64,000 nt of DNA, taken from the NCBI GenBank assembly GCA_002483345.1, contig DLHS01000006.1:16550-80549 (forward strand), read 5' to 3'. The notes under the pieces were generated by a model. That model did not search any database and had not been told where the DNA came from. It was given only the letters and a program-made list of their open reading frames with translations. The first letter of the stretch is position 1. Every line of letters starts with the position of its first letter. Position numbers and translations under genes: made by a program. Below, piece after piece: positions 45,991-55,737 of the stretch. The DNA is from Bacteroidetes bacterium UBA7662 (GTDB lineage Bacteria > Bacteroidota > Bacteroidia > UBA7662).

Positions 45991-46161
45991 GCGAATCAAT
46001 CAGACTGCGAAAATAAGGCTTAAAAGCTGTTCTACCTGCATAAAACATCCGTACTCCCTGTAATGGTTCTCTCCCCCTGAAAAAAACGGCCGCAGAATCC
46101 GAAGTCCGCTAAAATCCGTAAGTCTTGCCACATGCCGGAAGGGAACTGCCGGTTCAGAAGA

Positions 46162-46359
46162 ATGAAAAAAATGCCATTGAAAATAAAACGTGTCAGGTGG
46201 TGGCTGCTGCCGTTGCTGATCACTTTCATACTTTTTACAGTCTCCGGTAAAAAACGCACGGATGTTGCCCGGAAAATCCCGGCCTTTCAAAACGATTCAA
46301 GCAGGAAAGATATGCCGGGAGACGAAGCCATGCGGGTAAAGACGATTATCTGCCCTTGA
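46162..46359 (+). CDS. Possible small single-pass membrane protein
   Basis: 65 residues from the ATG at 46162. It has a basic N-terminus (MKKMPLKIKRVRWW), one hydrophobic stretch (about 13-24, LLPLLITFILFTV), then a charged tail. This is a reasonable small membrane protein, and nothing else is convincing in the 46000-46360 gap. Overlapping minus-strand frames here are less protein-like. An earlier in-frame ATG at 46132 would add ten residues. No family is recognised and expression is uncertain. Confidence 0.35.
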   Translation: MKKMPLKIKRVRWWLLPLLITFILFTVSGKKRTDVARKIPAFQNDSSRKDMPGDEAMRVKTIICP

Positions 46360-46360
46360 G

Positions 46361-46453
46361 AATTTAAGATTCAAAATTGCTACAGATTAAAAACCGGAAG
46401 CCAGAAAGCCTTGCTTTCCGGCGAAACAATTTTGAATTTTGAATCTTAAATTT
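46361..46453. repeat. Intergenic cruciform-type inverted repeat
   Basis: Left arm AATTTAAGATTCAAAATTG (46361-46379) pairs with the right arm at 46427-46452, which carries an extra 7-nt TTTTGAA. A nested stem CCGGAAGC/GCTTTCCGG lies between (46394-46420). It is AT-rich outside and GC-rich inside. Such elements often occur between genes in Bacteroidota; mobility is not shown. Confidence 0.7.
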
Positions 46454-46460
46454 TGAATTA

Positions 46461-46484
46461 AAAAACGCCCCGAAGGGCGTTTTT
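46461..46484. terminator. Terminator after tRNA-Val (bidirectional)
   Basis: Ten-bp arms with a CGAA loop (AAAAACGCCC / GGGCGTTTTT) lie directly after the tRNA 3' end on the minus strand. A and T runs on both sides allow termination in both directions. Confidence 0.85.
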
Positions 46485-46485
46485 G

Positions 46486-46560
46486 TGGGTGATAATGGAT
46501 TCGAACCATCGACCCCTACCTTGTCGAGGTAGTGCTCTAAACCAGCTGAGCTAATCACCC
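46486..46560 (-). tRNA. tRNA-Val (anticodon GAC)
   Basis: A 75-nt cloverleaf: acceptor GGGTGAT/ATCACCC, D-stem GCTC/GAGC, anticodon stem CTACC/GGTAG with loop TCGACAA, variable GGGTC, T-arm GATGG-TTCGAAT-CCATT, discriminator A. CCA is not encoded. Anticodon GAC reads GUC and GUU valine codons. Loop position 33 is C instead of the almost universal U. It is followed by a strong terminator. Confidence 0.9.
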
Positions 46561-46570
46561 GCGGATTGCA

Positions 46571-46598
46571 AAAATAGCATAAAAGCAAAAGGATGCGC
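46571..46598. repeat. 28-bp repeat flanking the glucan synthase gene, copy 1
   Basis: It matches 55677-55704 with two differences in 28 bases (common part GCATAAAAGCAAAAGG). Each copy leads into a hairpin terminator, so this may be a shared terminator-associated element. Confidence 0.7.
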
Positions 46599-46616
46599 TC
46601 TTATGTCCATCCTTTT
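46587..46616 (-). terminator. Terminator at the end of the glucan synthase gene
   Basis: Nine-bp arms AAAAGGATG / CATCCTTTT overlap the stop codon at 46615-46617. On the minus strand the stem is followed by a TTTTGC stretch. The fit is moderate. Confidence 0.6.
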
Positions 46617-49600
46617 AGTCAGCAACACCGCTGTAAACCTGAACCACCACCTGATGTTCGTTGCTGTCGCTGGTCAGGCGGAGTTCGGCAGCTTCCTGCA
46701 AATGACCATCTACTTGTACAGACTTCTCCCCGTTGCCCTGATTTTGTTGAACAAGAATGTGGTAAACCGTATTCTCAAAGCGATAATGCACCGTAAAGGA
46801 TGGCCAGTCATCCGGAATGCATGGCTCAAAACGGAGGGTATCCCCTGCCCTTTGCAGGCCCAGCAATGATTCTACTATCAGCCTGTACATCCAGCCTGCT
46901 GAACCCGTGTACCAGGTCCAGCCGCCCCTGCCGGCATGCTGGTTACCCGCATACACATCTGCTGCCAAAACATAGGGTTCGGCCATGTAAACGGACAGGG
47001 TCTCAGCATCCGCCGCGTGGTTGACAGGATTAATCATTTCCAGCAACTCCCACACCCGTTTTTTGTCTCCCAGACGGGCAAAAGCCATAATCATCCAAAC
47101 CGCGGCATGGGTGTATTGTCCGCCGTTCTCCCGGATACCGGGCACATAACCTTTGATGTACCCCGGATTTAAGGAAGAAACATCAAAAGGCGGGTCCAAC
47201 AGTTGTATCACCTTCGCTTCGGATCTGACCAGGTATTTATACGCAGATTCCATCGCTGTACGCGCCCTTACCGCGTCGGCGGCGCCCGATAAAACCGACC
47301 AGCTTTGTGCAATGGAATCTATCTTACATTCGTCATTTAAGGACGAGCCTATGGGCACCCCGTTGTCGAACCAGGCCCGTTTATACCAGTTACCATCCCA
47401 GGCAGACGCATCGATGTTTTTCTGCAACTGAAGGGCTTCCATTTCACATATTTCTGCAAAAACCCTATCACCCCTTAGCCTAGCAACGGCTGAAAAACGA
47501 ATCAGGATATCATACAGGAAAAAGGCCATCCAGACACTTTCTCCCTTGCCTTCCCGGCCGAGTTTATCAAAACCATCGTTCCAGTCGCCTGTGCCTATTA
47601 AGGGCAGGCCTTGTCCGCCAAAACGCAGGCCGTGCCTGATAGCCTGCACACAATGCTCGTAGAGGGTAGCCGTTGTTTCGGAGGCTATCGGAAGATCGTA
47701 ATACGACTCTTCATCCTCATTCAGCTGGCGGCCTTCCAGATAGGGCACCCTGGTATCAAGTATCTCCACATCATTGGTATAGGCAATGTAATTGGCAGCC
47801 ACCATGGGCAACCACAGGAAGTCGTCGGAAATTCGGGTACGTACCCCGCGACCCACCGGCGGATGCCACCAGTGTTGCACATCGCCTTCCTTAAACTGGC
47901 GGGATGCACATCGGATAAGCTGCGCCCTCGCGAGTTTGGGTGCTGTTTGCAACAGCGATACCACATCCTGCAACTGATCTCTGAAGCCATAGGCGCCACC
48001 GGATTGGTAAAAACCACTGCGGCCCCACAAACGTGCCGAAAGGGTCTGATAAGTCAGCCAGCCATTAGTCATGAGGTTGGTGGCTGCATCGGGTGTTTCT
48101 ACCTGCAGCGAGCCCACCGTTTTTTTCCAGTATCGTTTCACCTTTTCAAGCGCATCATACGCAGCCACACTCCCTTTGAAAAGTTTCGCAACGACAATGG
48201 CGTCGGCCAGATTTTTACTGGCACCCAACCTGAAAATAACCTCCTGCTCTTCCCCCGGGGCCAGATCAAAAGACAGCTGCAAGGCGGCACAAGGATCGAG
48301 GGACAGCCCCGTCTTGCCCGACAGTTTTACCCGGTGAAGAGCCTCCGGATTCCGAAGATTGCCGTTTCTGCCTATGAATTCTGTCCGGTCGGCAGTAAAT
48401 GTTTTTTTGGGGCCATCGACATCAAAAAATGCTACCCTGTGCGAAAACTCTGTATTGTATGGGTTTTTAGCTATCAAGGCACCGCTGTCGGGATCCATTT
48501 CAGTTTGTATGTGCATGGCGGTTTTCATGCGGTGGTCACCCAATACCCACTCCATATAACCCGTGGCCGAAATTTTCCGGGAACGCCCCGATTCATTGCG
48601 GACTTTAAGTACGATGAATTTCACAGCAGCCTCGAGTTCCACATAGACGGTCATTTCCGAATAAATACCGGCTTCGTTGTGCTCAAAAATGCTATATCCC
48701 AGACCATGGGTGGTCAGGTAATTACCGTTTCCGCCTGCCGGTAAAAGGGAGGTTGACCAAAAATACCCGCTTTCTTCATCCCGGAGATAAAAAGCCTCCC
48801 CACCGCCATCCTGTACCGGGTCGTTGTTCCAGGGAGTCAGCCGCAGTTCATGCGCATTTTCAGTCCAGCTGTAGGCAGAACCACTTTCTGAGATCACGGT
48901 GCCAAAAACCGGATTGGCAATCACATTCACCCAGGGTAAGGGGGTATGATGCTGCTCGTCGGTAACAATCACATAAGTATCCCCTTCTTTCGAAAAACCA
49001 CCTGTACCATTGTAAAACAGCAGTCCTTCGGGCAACGGTAGATTTATCTGTACAGCCTCCGGGACAGGTACCGGTACGAGTGGAGGAATTACTACCCTGG
49101 CCATGGCTTTGCGTTTTACATGATCGGCGAGGCTGCCTCCGTTATCGGAAATAAGGATACGCGCTACCGACTGAAACAACATCCTGTCTTCATTCGAAAT
49201 CTGATCGGACGCACGCACGAAAATGCCCCCCGGGCGGTCTTTTAATTCGGCCGGAATAATGGCTTCAAGCGTGTTCTGAAAAATCTGCCGATAGCCGTTG
49301 TTTTCTTCATTCCAGATTACCAGATCAACCGAAAGCCCTTTGAAACGCCAGTAATGATGGGCCTGTATCATTTGTTTAACCAGCTGTATATTTTCCTGTT
49401 TTTCTATTTTGACCAGTACAATAGGCAAATCGCCGGAAATAGAATAGCCCCATAAACCCGACTGTTGGCGGCGGTTATTGATCAGGATGGTAGCATCGGC
49501 CCTGAGAGCCGGGTTGATGAACAGAACCGAGCCTGCCAGACGGCCATACAACTGTGCATCGGCTTCAGAGGCGTTGATTTGACGTAAAACCACCTGGCTG

Positions 49601-52600
49601 TGGGTCCATGCCAGCTCAAACACCCGGTCTTTGTGGTGTTTGTCCTGGTACTTCCAGATAAGTCCCATACAGGCGTCCCGGGTATCTGCGATCCCCATCA
49701 CCATATCCACGGTAACCGACGCATCGGGTTCCAGTACAATCCGGTAACGGATAGCCGCAATCGGGTCGAGTACTGCACCCTGATTGCCTGATAAAGGGCC
49801 GGGGCTTTGCATCATGGCAGGATTGGCCAGGCTGTTACCCCTGCCTACAAATGCCATGCGGTCGGTTTCATAGGACACTTCTTCAAAGGTATTCCCCTGA
49901 ATCGTGGCCAGTTGAAACATCCAGGGTGGTTTTTCTTCCGCTGAACGCGCCCTGCGGGTACATACAATAGCATGCTGAACCGGTATGATCTCTGTTTGCA
50001 CAAATAAATTGCTGAAGGCCGGTTGTGCAATATCGGAAGCCGGTGGCGCGACTACCACCTCTGCATAACTCGTCACTTCTATGATCCGTTTAACATCCGA
50101 CCGGTTGATCAGCGTAATCCTTCTTATTTCGATGTCGTCTTCCGGTGATACGACGATGATGGTATGGGACTCTATCTCGTTTTTGGTGGTGTTAAAATCT
50201 ACCCGACCGAGAGAAAAGGCTACCTCATAGGTATCAGATTTTTGAAGAAGCGGTTGATAGGTATTCGACCAGCAGCTGTCATTTTCCACATCTCTGATAT
50301 AACAAAATGTACCCCGGTTGTCGCAGGTTACATCTTCCCGCCAGCGGGTCACTGCCAGATCTTTCCAGCGGCTGTACCCCGCACCGGCATTGGTAATCAT
50401 GACATGATAACGGCCATTTGACAACAAATAAACCTCCGGCAAAGGCGTATGCGGCGTATGAATTATACGGGTCTCCGTGCCACTTTCCACATAATCGATG
50501 TCTGAGATATCGGTGGTATGGGCAAAAAAGGTAGTGATTTTAGGAATACGTTCCTGTAACAGCAGCAATACGGCCTTGAAGGGCGGATAGGACTCGAAAA
50601 GTTTCTGCAAAGGCTTGTCGAGCAGCAGATAACCCAGCGACAGCAGGCTCATGCCCTGGTGGTGGGCCATATAAGAATAAACAATAGCCGCAGACTGACC
50701 ACGTGGCAGCCGGGAAGGGGTGAAATCTATGGCTTCATAAAAGCCATAGGCACCCATATAACCGCTCTGTTCCAGGGTTTGGAGATTTTCACACGCCTTT
50801 TCCGGAACCACCATCAGCGCGAGTGCCGTGGCATAGGGTGCAATCACATAATCTTCTTCCAGACCACGTTTCAAACCCAGACCGGGTGCCCCGAATGCGC
50901 GGTATTGGTATTGTGAATTGGCATTGAGCATGTTAAAACCGGATTCGGAAATCCCCCAGGGTTTAGCTGTTTTGCGGCCATACTTGATTTGCCATGCTAC
51001 AGCCGCCTTGTTGGTTTGATCCAGCAACGTATTATCGTAGGTAGGCATTACCAGCAAAGGCATAAGGTATTCAAACATCGAACCGCTCCAGGAAAGTAAA
51101 ATGGAGTTCCCTTCAACATTTGTAAGCAGGCGACCCAGTGCAAACCAGCTCTTTTCGGGTAGTTTGTGCTGCGCTATCCCGATAAATGTAGCCAATCTGG
51201 CCTCCGAAGCCAGTAAATCGTAATATCCTCCGTCCATGCGGTGATCCTGAACGTTATAGCCGATACTGAACAGATGGCTGGTATTATCGTACAAAAAGTG
51301 CCAGTCTACTTCGGCAAAATCCTGACAATAAGTACCGAGTATTTCAATATCCAGCAACAATTGCTGCATACGACTCCTGCTTACGGCTACGGCCAGCTCA
51401 AAACCGGCCATCCACCCGGTCTCTGCAGGCAGCATCCGCATGGACTTGTGGCTGTTGATTTCTGTTTGCAGGTCTTCCAGACTTTCATACAATTCCAGCC
51501 AGCTTTCAAACCGCTCCATAACCACCAATCTTCCGAATTTGTCAGGGTAAACCCGCAACATATGCCAGGGCTTATAGAAATCGAAAACTTCCGCTATGCC
51601 GGCCAGCTGTTGGTCAAGCTTTTGGAACCAATCTGACACCTCATCCTCCGGGCGGTTTTCAAATTTCTCCTGCAGTTTTATAACGGCTGTTTTTAATATA
51701 TCCAGCTGCAGGGTTGCTGTTTCCATCAGCCCCAGATCGGTTAAAAGGGCTGCCTCCAGCTTCTGCCGGAAGGGTTGCAACAGCGGTTTGTCGTTTTCCG
51801 AAATGGTGTCTGCCAACACTTCCAGCGTATCCTTCAGGCCTCGGAAAAGTGCAGCGACGGGCAGTTTCTGGTTGGGTATAGCCAGCAATCCCTGCCTGAG
51901 AATCAGTAAATGCCCAACCAGATTGCCGCTGTCAACGGTAGATATATACCTCGGCAGCAAAGGCGACAGGGTTTCCGTATCGTACCAGTTATAAAAATGC
52001 CCCTTGTATCGCTCCATTTTGAGCATGGTTTCCAGGGTGGCGCGGCTTCTTGTTATGAGTTGTGCCGGCGTGATATACCCGAATCCTGCTGCCGTTAAAT
52101 TGGCAAGCAATGAAATACCGATATTGGTGGGTGAGGTGCGGTGCGCCAGCTGCGCAACGGGCTGCTCCTGAAAATTATCCGGCGGCAGCCAGTTGTCGGC
52201 AATCCCTACAAACTGCTCGAAAAAACTCCATGTTTTTCTGGCCAGCTTTTGCAGGAAATGCTGCTGTTCTTCAGATAATCTGGACGTCTGCGGAGCCAGC
52301 GGACGGCTGATCCACCAGCTGACAAGGGGAGCCGACAACCAGAGCAGTAAAACAGGCAGGGCTACAGGCAGTTTGGAAGGGCTTGTCACCATTAAAAAAA
52401 CAAGTACCGAAAGGGCCAGTAGTGATTCAAACCACATTTTTACATAAGAAGCCAGCAAACTCCGCTCATGGGCCTTGGCAACCAGGGTCGAAGGACTCCA
52501 TTCCAGTAATTTTTTCCGGCTGACCAACATCCGCCAGAGGGTCAGCAAAACGGCTTTCAGATTGAGATAGGCTTCGTAAGGAAGACAAATCAGCATAAAA

Positions 52601-55305
52601 ACCGTTTTTATACCGGCAAGCTTAAAATTCCCCGCAGCATTCACCAGATGATTCACCAAACGCACATGCTTCGGTTTTCGGAATACATCCCAGAGGGAGG
52701 ACAACAACAGGGGAAAAAGAATGATGGAGGAAACAATGATCGTCCAGACCAGGGTATCCCTGCTTACCAGCCATGCCAGCAGCATAAAGGCTGTAAGTGC
52801 CAGCGGTATCAGACTCCGGCGGATATTATCACCAATTTTCCAGCGCGACAGGCCTGAGACCGGGCTGCTGCCCCATGGCTCACCCTTGGTGGAATGAAAG
52901 GGGAAAATCCAGGAAAAAATCTGCCAGTCACCCCGTATCCACCGTGCATTTCGGGTCATATCTGCCTGATAACTGCCAGGGTAATGCTCAAACAAAAGCA
53001 CGTCACTTACCAGGCCGGATCGTAAATAACAGCCTTCCAATAAGTCGTGACTTAGGATACCATTCTCGGCAAATCTGCCATCCAGCACTTTTCTGAAGAT
53101 ATCGAGTTCGTAAATGCCTTTTCCTATGAAAGAGCCTTCTTCGAATAAATCCTGATACACATCCGAAGAAGCCCGGGTATATGGGTCGATGCCGGGTTCA
53201 TTGCCATGCATGCGCGCATAATAGGAGCTGGTGCTGCCCGGTAAACTGACCGCTACCCTTGGCTGTAAGATGCCGTAACCTGCCGTTATTCTCCTTTTAC
53301 GCGGATCATACCAGGCCCTGTTCAACGGATGAGCCATGGTGCCTATCAGCTTGTGTGCCGAACCGAGCGGCAACTGCGTATCTGCATCGAGGGTAATTAC
53401 ATATTTAATTGTCTGGAAAATTGTCTGATCCCCGGTCACCACCGAAAACCGGTCTTGCGCACCACCTCTCAGCAACGCATTCAATTCTTCCAGTTTTCCG
53501 CGTTTCCGCTCATAACCCATCCAAACATTTTCGGCGGCATTCCAAAACCTGGGCCGATGAAACAGGTAAAATAAATCAGCCCTCGGCCGGTCGTATTTTT
53601 TGTTTAACTCCGCTATTCTTTGTTGCGCCAGGTCAACCAGCCACAGATCCGCCTCCAGCTTTTCCTGTGAGGCGTCCGTAAAATCGGTCAGCAAAGCAAA
53701 ATACAAATGATCCTGGCGATTGGCCAGATAACGCACCTCCAAGGCTTCCACCAGGGTTTCTACCTCATCTTCTCCGCTGAGCATGGCCGGTACCACCACC
53801 AGGGTCCGGCATGAGATGGGAATCTGCCTGGAAAAATCGAGCCTTGGTAAAAGATTGGGCCTGACCCATACCGTAGCCAGAAAATTTACCATCGAAATCG
53901 ACAACTGACCAACGCTCAGCAGCGAAAAAAAAGCTACCCAACCCAATACCCATAACGGCTCCCCCAGCCAGTACGCCAGGAAAGTCAATCCCGTGCTCAC
54001 AAGCAAAGTAATGAAAACAATGGACAGCGCATATAAGGGGAATGTCCGGGCGCGAAGGAACCGTTTGGTTTTCCTGATGGCAGTCGCGGGAACGCCTGCC
54101 TGGCTTTCCGTTTCGGTCAGACCTGCACCAATCAGATAGTACCCTACATGTCTGGAAGATGCTGCAGCACCTTCGGCTGCCAGGTTCTTTTTACTACGCT
54201 CAATAACCTGATTGGCCAGTGCGAACTCTGTCATACCGGCTGCTTTGGCAATACGTTCTATGACATGCCTGTAGTGATCACGCGTGACAAAATCCATCTG
54301 CCCGTATACGCCATCTGTATCTTCCAGGAGTATTTGTTCTACAATGCTGTGTTTTTCAACAAAATTACGCCAGTCCATTGCCCCCAACAGGCGCAGACCA
54401 TTGATGCTGTTGCTGATAGAAACCTGTTCCATGGCCTGTTTCTGGTTTTCAGTGTTCACCAGCTCAGCGCCTGTCAAGCCATTTTCTGACAGCAATTGTT
54501 CTATCCAGTTCAAAGTCAAAGCCAGTCCCGGTCCTTTACCCCGCAATTGCCGCGTTAATTCCGACACAAAAGCACTTACCATCGGCGGGTTGGAGCGAGC
54601 CATATCCGCAATTTCAAGTATCAGATTTTTAGGGTCCTGCTCTGCTACTGCTATCATCTGACTGGCCCAGTAATTGGCAAGGTTCTCGTCAATCCGGTCG
54701 ATGGCTACCCGCGATGATACCCGCCTGATATTCTCGATCAATGCCAGCCGCAACATGATAGGAATGGCCCACAACTCTCCCAGTTTTAAAGGGGTAACGG
54801 TTTGGTAAGCCCTGATGAAACCGTTGAGACTTTCTATATCTATCCGGCCATCGCTGTGGGAGATGATTTGAAGTACAATGTCGTAGATACGGGTACGCCC
54901 TAAGGCCGGCCCCGCTGCCAGTTGGGGTAAGTCTTTGCTGTAATTTTTAGGAAAATGGGTTTTTGCGATACGAATATGCTCTTCAATCAGATAAAAATTG
55001 TCTATCAGCCACTCACCGGCGGGGGTAATCTGCTGTTTGGATTTAATGGCCACCGTCAGCAGTTTGCGTACTTCGATGAGTATTTTTTCGTTGCCTGAGA
55101 GTCGTTTGATGAGGTGATCCCCGGCAGAATCTGTGCTAACCTGATGGGTTCCGGCCAACAATCTGCCAAACTTCTCGAGTTGCGCGGCACTCATCAGGGC
55201 TGCCCGCAAAGGCTCCTCATCCAGGTAACCGGTTTCAGCATTACCGGACTGAAAAAATGCCCTCATATTTGAAATCAGCTCATGGGCTACCGGTAATAAT
55301 TTCAT
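46615..55305 (-). CDS. ndvB: Cyclic beta-1,2-glucan synthase (NdvB/ChvB type)
   Basis: 2896 residues, close to the ~2830-2870 of rhizobial NdvB/ChvB. These inner-membrane enzymes make cyclic beta-1,2-glucan, a periplasmic osmoprotectant and surface glycan, by self-glucosylation, elongation, length control and ring closure. Parts: N-terminal helical region (1-410), membrane helices (about 421-475), GT84 glycosyltransferase (about 495-800) with 'VITLDADTQLP' (near 635) and 'RNARWIRGDWQ' (near 790), further helices (about 825-1010), a glycoamylase-like domain (about 1290-1540), two carbohydrate-binding beta domains (about 1560-1830 and 2090-2350), and a GH94 phosphorylase domain (about 2380-2820) with 'GTGDWNDGFDKLG' holding the catalytic Asp (near 2572). 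It is a single-gene unit with a 432-bp upstream gap. Confidence 0.92.
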   Translation of the reverse strand: MKLLPVAHELISNMRAFFQSGNAETGYLDEEPLRAALMSAAQLEKFGRLLAGTHQVSTDSAGDHLIKRLSGNEKILIEVRKLLTVAIKSKQQITPAGEWLIDNFYLIEEHIRIAKTHFPKNYSKDLPQLAAGPALGRTRIYDIVLQIISHSDGRIDIESLNGFIRAYQTVTPLKLGELWAIPIMLRLALIENIRRVSSRVAIDRIDENLANYWASQMIAVAEQDPKNLILEIADMARSNPPMVSAFVSELTRQLRGKGPGLALTLNWIEQLLSENGLTGAELVNTENQKQAMEQVSISNSINGLRLLGAMDWRNFVEKHSIVEQILLEDTDGVYGQMDFVTRDHYRHVIERIAKAAGMTEFALANQVIERSKKNLAAEGAAASSRHVGYYLIGAGLTETESQAGVPATAIRKTKRFLRARTFPLYALSIVFITLLVSTGLTFLAYWLGEPLWVLGWVAFFSLLSVGQLSISMVNFLATVWVRPNLLPRLDFSRQIPISCRTLVVVPAMLSGEDEVETLVEALEVRYLANRQDHLYFALLTDFTDASQEKLEADLWLVDLAQQRIAELNKKYDRPRADLFYLFHRPRFWNAAENVWMGYERKRGKLEELNALLRGGAQDRFSVVTGDQTIFQTIKYVITLDADTQLPLGSAHKLIGTMAHPLNRAWYDPRKRRITAGYGILQPRVAVSLPGSTSSYYARMHGNEPGIDPYTRASSDVYQDLFEEGSFIGKGIYELDIFRKVLDGRFAENGILSHDLLEGCYLRSGLVSDVLLFEHYPGSYQADMTRNARWIRGDWQIFSWIFPFHSTKGEPWGSSPVSGLSRWKIGDNIRRSLIPLALTAFMLLAWLVSRDTLVWTIIVSSIILFPLLLSSLWDVFRKPKHVRLVNHLVNAAGNFKLAGIKTVFMLICLPYEAYLNLKAVLLTLWRMLVSRKKLLEWSPSTLVAKAHERSLLASYVKMWFESLLALSVLVFLMVTSPSKLPVALPVLLLWLSAPLVSWWISRPLAPQTSRLSEEQQHFLQKLARKTWSFFEQFVGIADNWLPPDNFQEQPVAQLAHRTSPTNIGISLLANLTAAGFGYITPAQLITRSRATLETMLKMERYKGHFYNWYDTETLSPLLPRYISTVDSGNLVGHLLILRQGLLAIPNQKLPVAALFRGLKDTLEVLADTISENDKPLLQPFRQKLEAALLTDLGLMETATLQLDILKTAVIKLQEKFENRPEDEVSDWFQKLDQQLAGIAEVFDFYKPWHMLRVYPDKFGRLVVMERFESWLELYESLEDLQTEINSHKSMRMLPAETGWMAGFELAVAVSRSRMQQLLLDIEILGTYCQDFAEVDWHFLYDNTSHLFSIGYNVQDHRMDGGYYDLLASEARLATFIGIAQHKLPEKSWFALGRLLTNVEGNSILLSWSGSMFEYLMPLLVMPTYDNTLLDQTNKAAVAWQIKYGRKTAKPWGISESGFNMLNANSQYQYRAFGAPGLGLKRGLEEDYVIAPYATALALMVVPEKACENLQTLEQSGYMGAYGFYEAIDFTPSRLPRGQSAAIVYSYMAHHQGMSLLSLGYLLLDKPLQKLFESYPPFKAVLLLLQERIPKITTFFAHTTDISDIDYVESGTETRIIHTPHTPLPEVYLLSNGRYHVMITNAGAGYSRWKDLAVTRWREDVTCDNRGTFCYIRDVENDSCWSNTYQPLLQKSDTYEVAFSLGRVDFNTTKNEIESHTIIVVSPEDDIEIRRITLINRSDVKRIIEVTSYAEVVVAPPASDIAQPAFSNLFVQTEIIPVQHAIVCTRRARSAEEKPPWMFQLATIQGNTFEEVSYETDRMAFVGRGNSLANPAMMQSPGPLSGNQGAVLDPIAAIRYRIVLEPDASVTVDMVMGIADTRDACMGLIWKYQDKHHKDRVFELAWTHSQVVLRQINASEADAQLYGRLAGSVLFINPALRADATILINNRRQQSGLWGYSISGDLPIVLVKIEKQENIQLVKQMIQAHHYWRFKGLSVDLVIWNEENNGYRQIFQNTLEAIIPAELKDRPGGIFVRASDQISNEDRMLFQSVARILISDNGGSLADHVKRKAMARVVIPPLVPVPVPEAVQINLPLPEGLLFYNGTGGFSKEGDTYVIVTDEQHHTPLPWVNVIANPVFGTVISESGSAYSWTENAHELRLTPWNNDPVQDGGGEAFYLRDEESGYFWSTSLLPAGGNGNYLTTHGLGYSIFEHNEAGIYSEMTVYVELEAAVKFIVLKVRNESGRSRKISATGYMEWVLGDHRMKTAMHIQTEMDPDSGALIAKNPYNTEFSHRVAFFDVDGPKKTFTADRTEFIGRNGNLRNPEALHRVKLSGKTGLSLDPCAALQLSFDLAPGEEQEVIFRLGASKNLADAIVVAKLFKGSVAAYDALEKVKRYWKKTVGSLQVETPDAATNLMTNGWLTYQTLSARLWGRSGFYQSGGAYGFRDQLQDVVSLLQTAPKLARAQLIRCASRQFKEGDVQHWWHPPVGRGVRTRISDDFLWLPMVAANYIAYTNDVEILDTRVPYLEGRQLNEDEESYYDLPIASETTATLYEHCVQAIRHGLRFGGQGLPLIGTGDWNDGFDKLGREGKGESVWMAFFLYDILIRFSAVARLRGDRVFAEICEMEALQLQKNIDASAWDGNWYKRAWFDNGVPIGSSLNDECKIDSIAQSWSVLSGAADAVRARTAMESAYKYLVRSEAKVIQLLDPPFDVSSLNPGYIKGYVPGIRENGGQYTHAAVWMIMAFARLGDKKRVWELLEMINPVNHAADAETLSVYMAEPYVLAADVYAGNQHAGRGGWTWYTGSAGWMYRLIVESLLGLQRAGDTLRFEPCIPDDWPSFTVHYRFENTVYHILVQQNQGNGEKSVQVDGHLQEAAELRLTSDSNEHQVVVQVYSGVAD

Positions 55306-55690
55306 CAGGGCGAATTTTACTTTTAAAGCGCTGCCCTCTCCTCCCTTTTGCGTCTGTTACGCAAACGCAATTGTATCCTGGTCAGAAACAGCTTGCAAAA
55401 ACCTGTTCAGATGATTCTGAATCAGGTTTAAATACACGCCAGGCAATTAAGCTGAAAGATAAAATATTCGGTTTTTCCTGTGTTGCAATTCGTCTGCAGA
55501 TTATTGCACAATTCACACATTTCCGGGAAATCGCCAGCGCTGCAGGCGAAACACGTTTGAGCCAGGAAGCGCTGTCTGATTGACCATGGTCGATGGTCCA
55601 TGGACACCTGTCGCCAACCTGACCCGGCAGTTCAAGCCGGTGCTCTCAACTGCCGGGCTGGTCATCTTCAGAAACCAAAATGGCATAAAA
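55306..55690. other. Intergenic region upstream of the glucan synthase gene
   Basis: No gene is recognised. It holds a palindromic CCATGG...CCATGG stretch at about 55584-55602 and an imperfect inverted repeat near 55627-55657. The promoter of the minus-strand glucan synthase gene should lie here; I could not place a TAnnTTTG motif. Confidence 0.45.
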
Positions 55691-55704
55691 GCAAAAGGGT
55701 GCGC
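55677..55704. repeat. 28-bp repeat flanking the glucan synthase gene, copy 2
   Basis: Partner of 46571-46598 in the same orientation. It ends in the left arm of the terminator at 55691-55723. Confidence 0.7.
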
Positions 55705-55723
55705 ATGCAGCGCACCCTTTTGC
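55691..55723. terminator. Strong hairpin terminator
   Basis: Fourteen-bp perfect arms (GCAAAAGGGTGCGC and its complement) with an ATGCA loop, 15 bp after the stop of the minus-strand surface protein gene. The stem itself contains the A/T runs on both sides, so it is likely bidirectional. Confidence 0.85.
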
Positions 55724-55737
55724 ACGAAAGATATTCT

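Noticed and set aside
47611..48744. 377-codon plus-strand open frame opposite the glucan synthase gene
   Set aside because: It lies across the GH94 domain of a well supported gene; no recognisable protein features.
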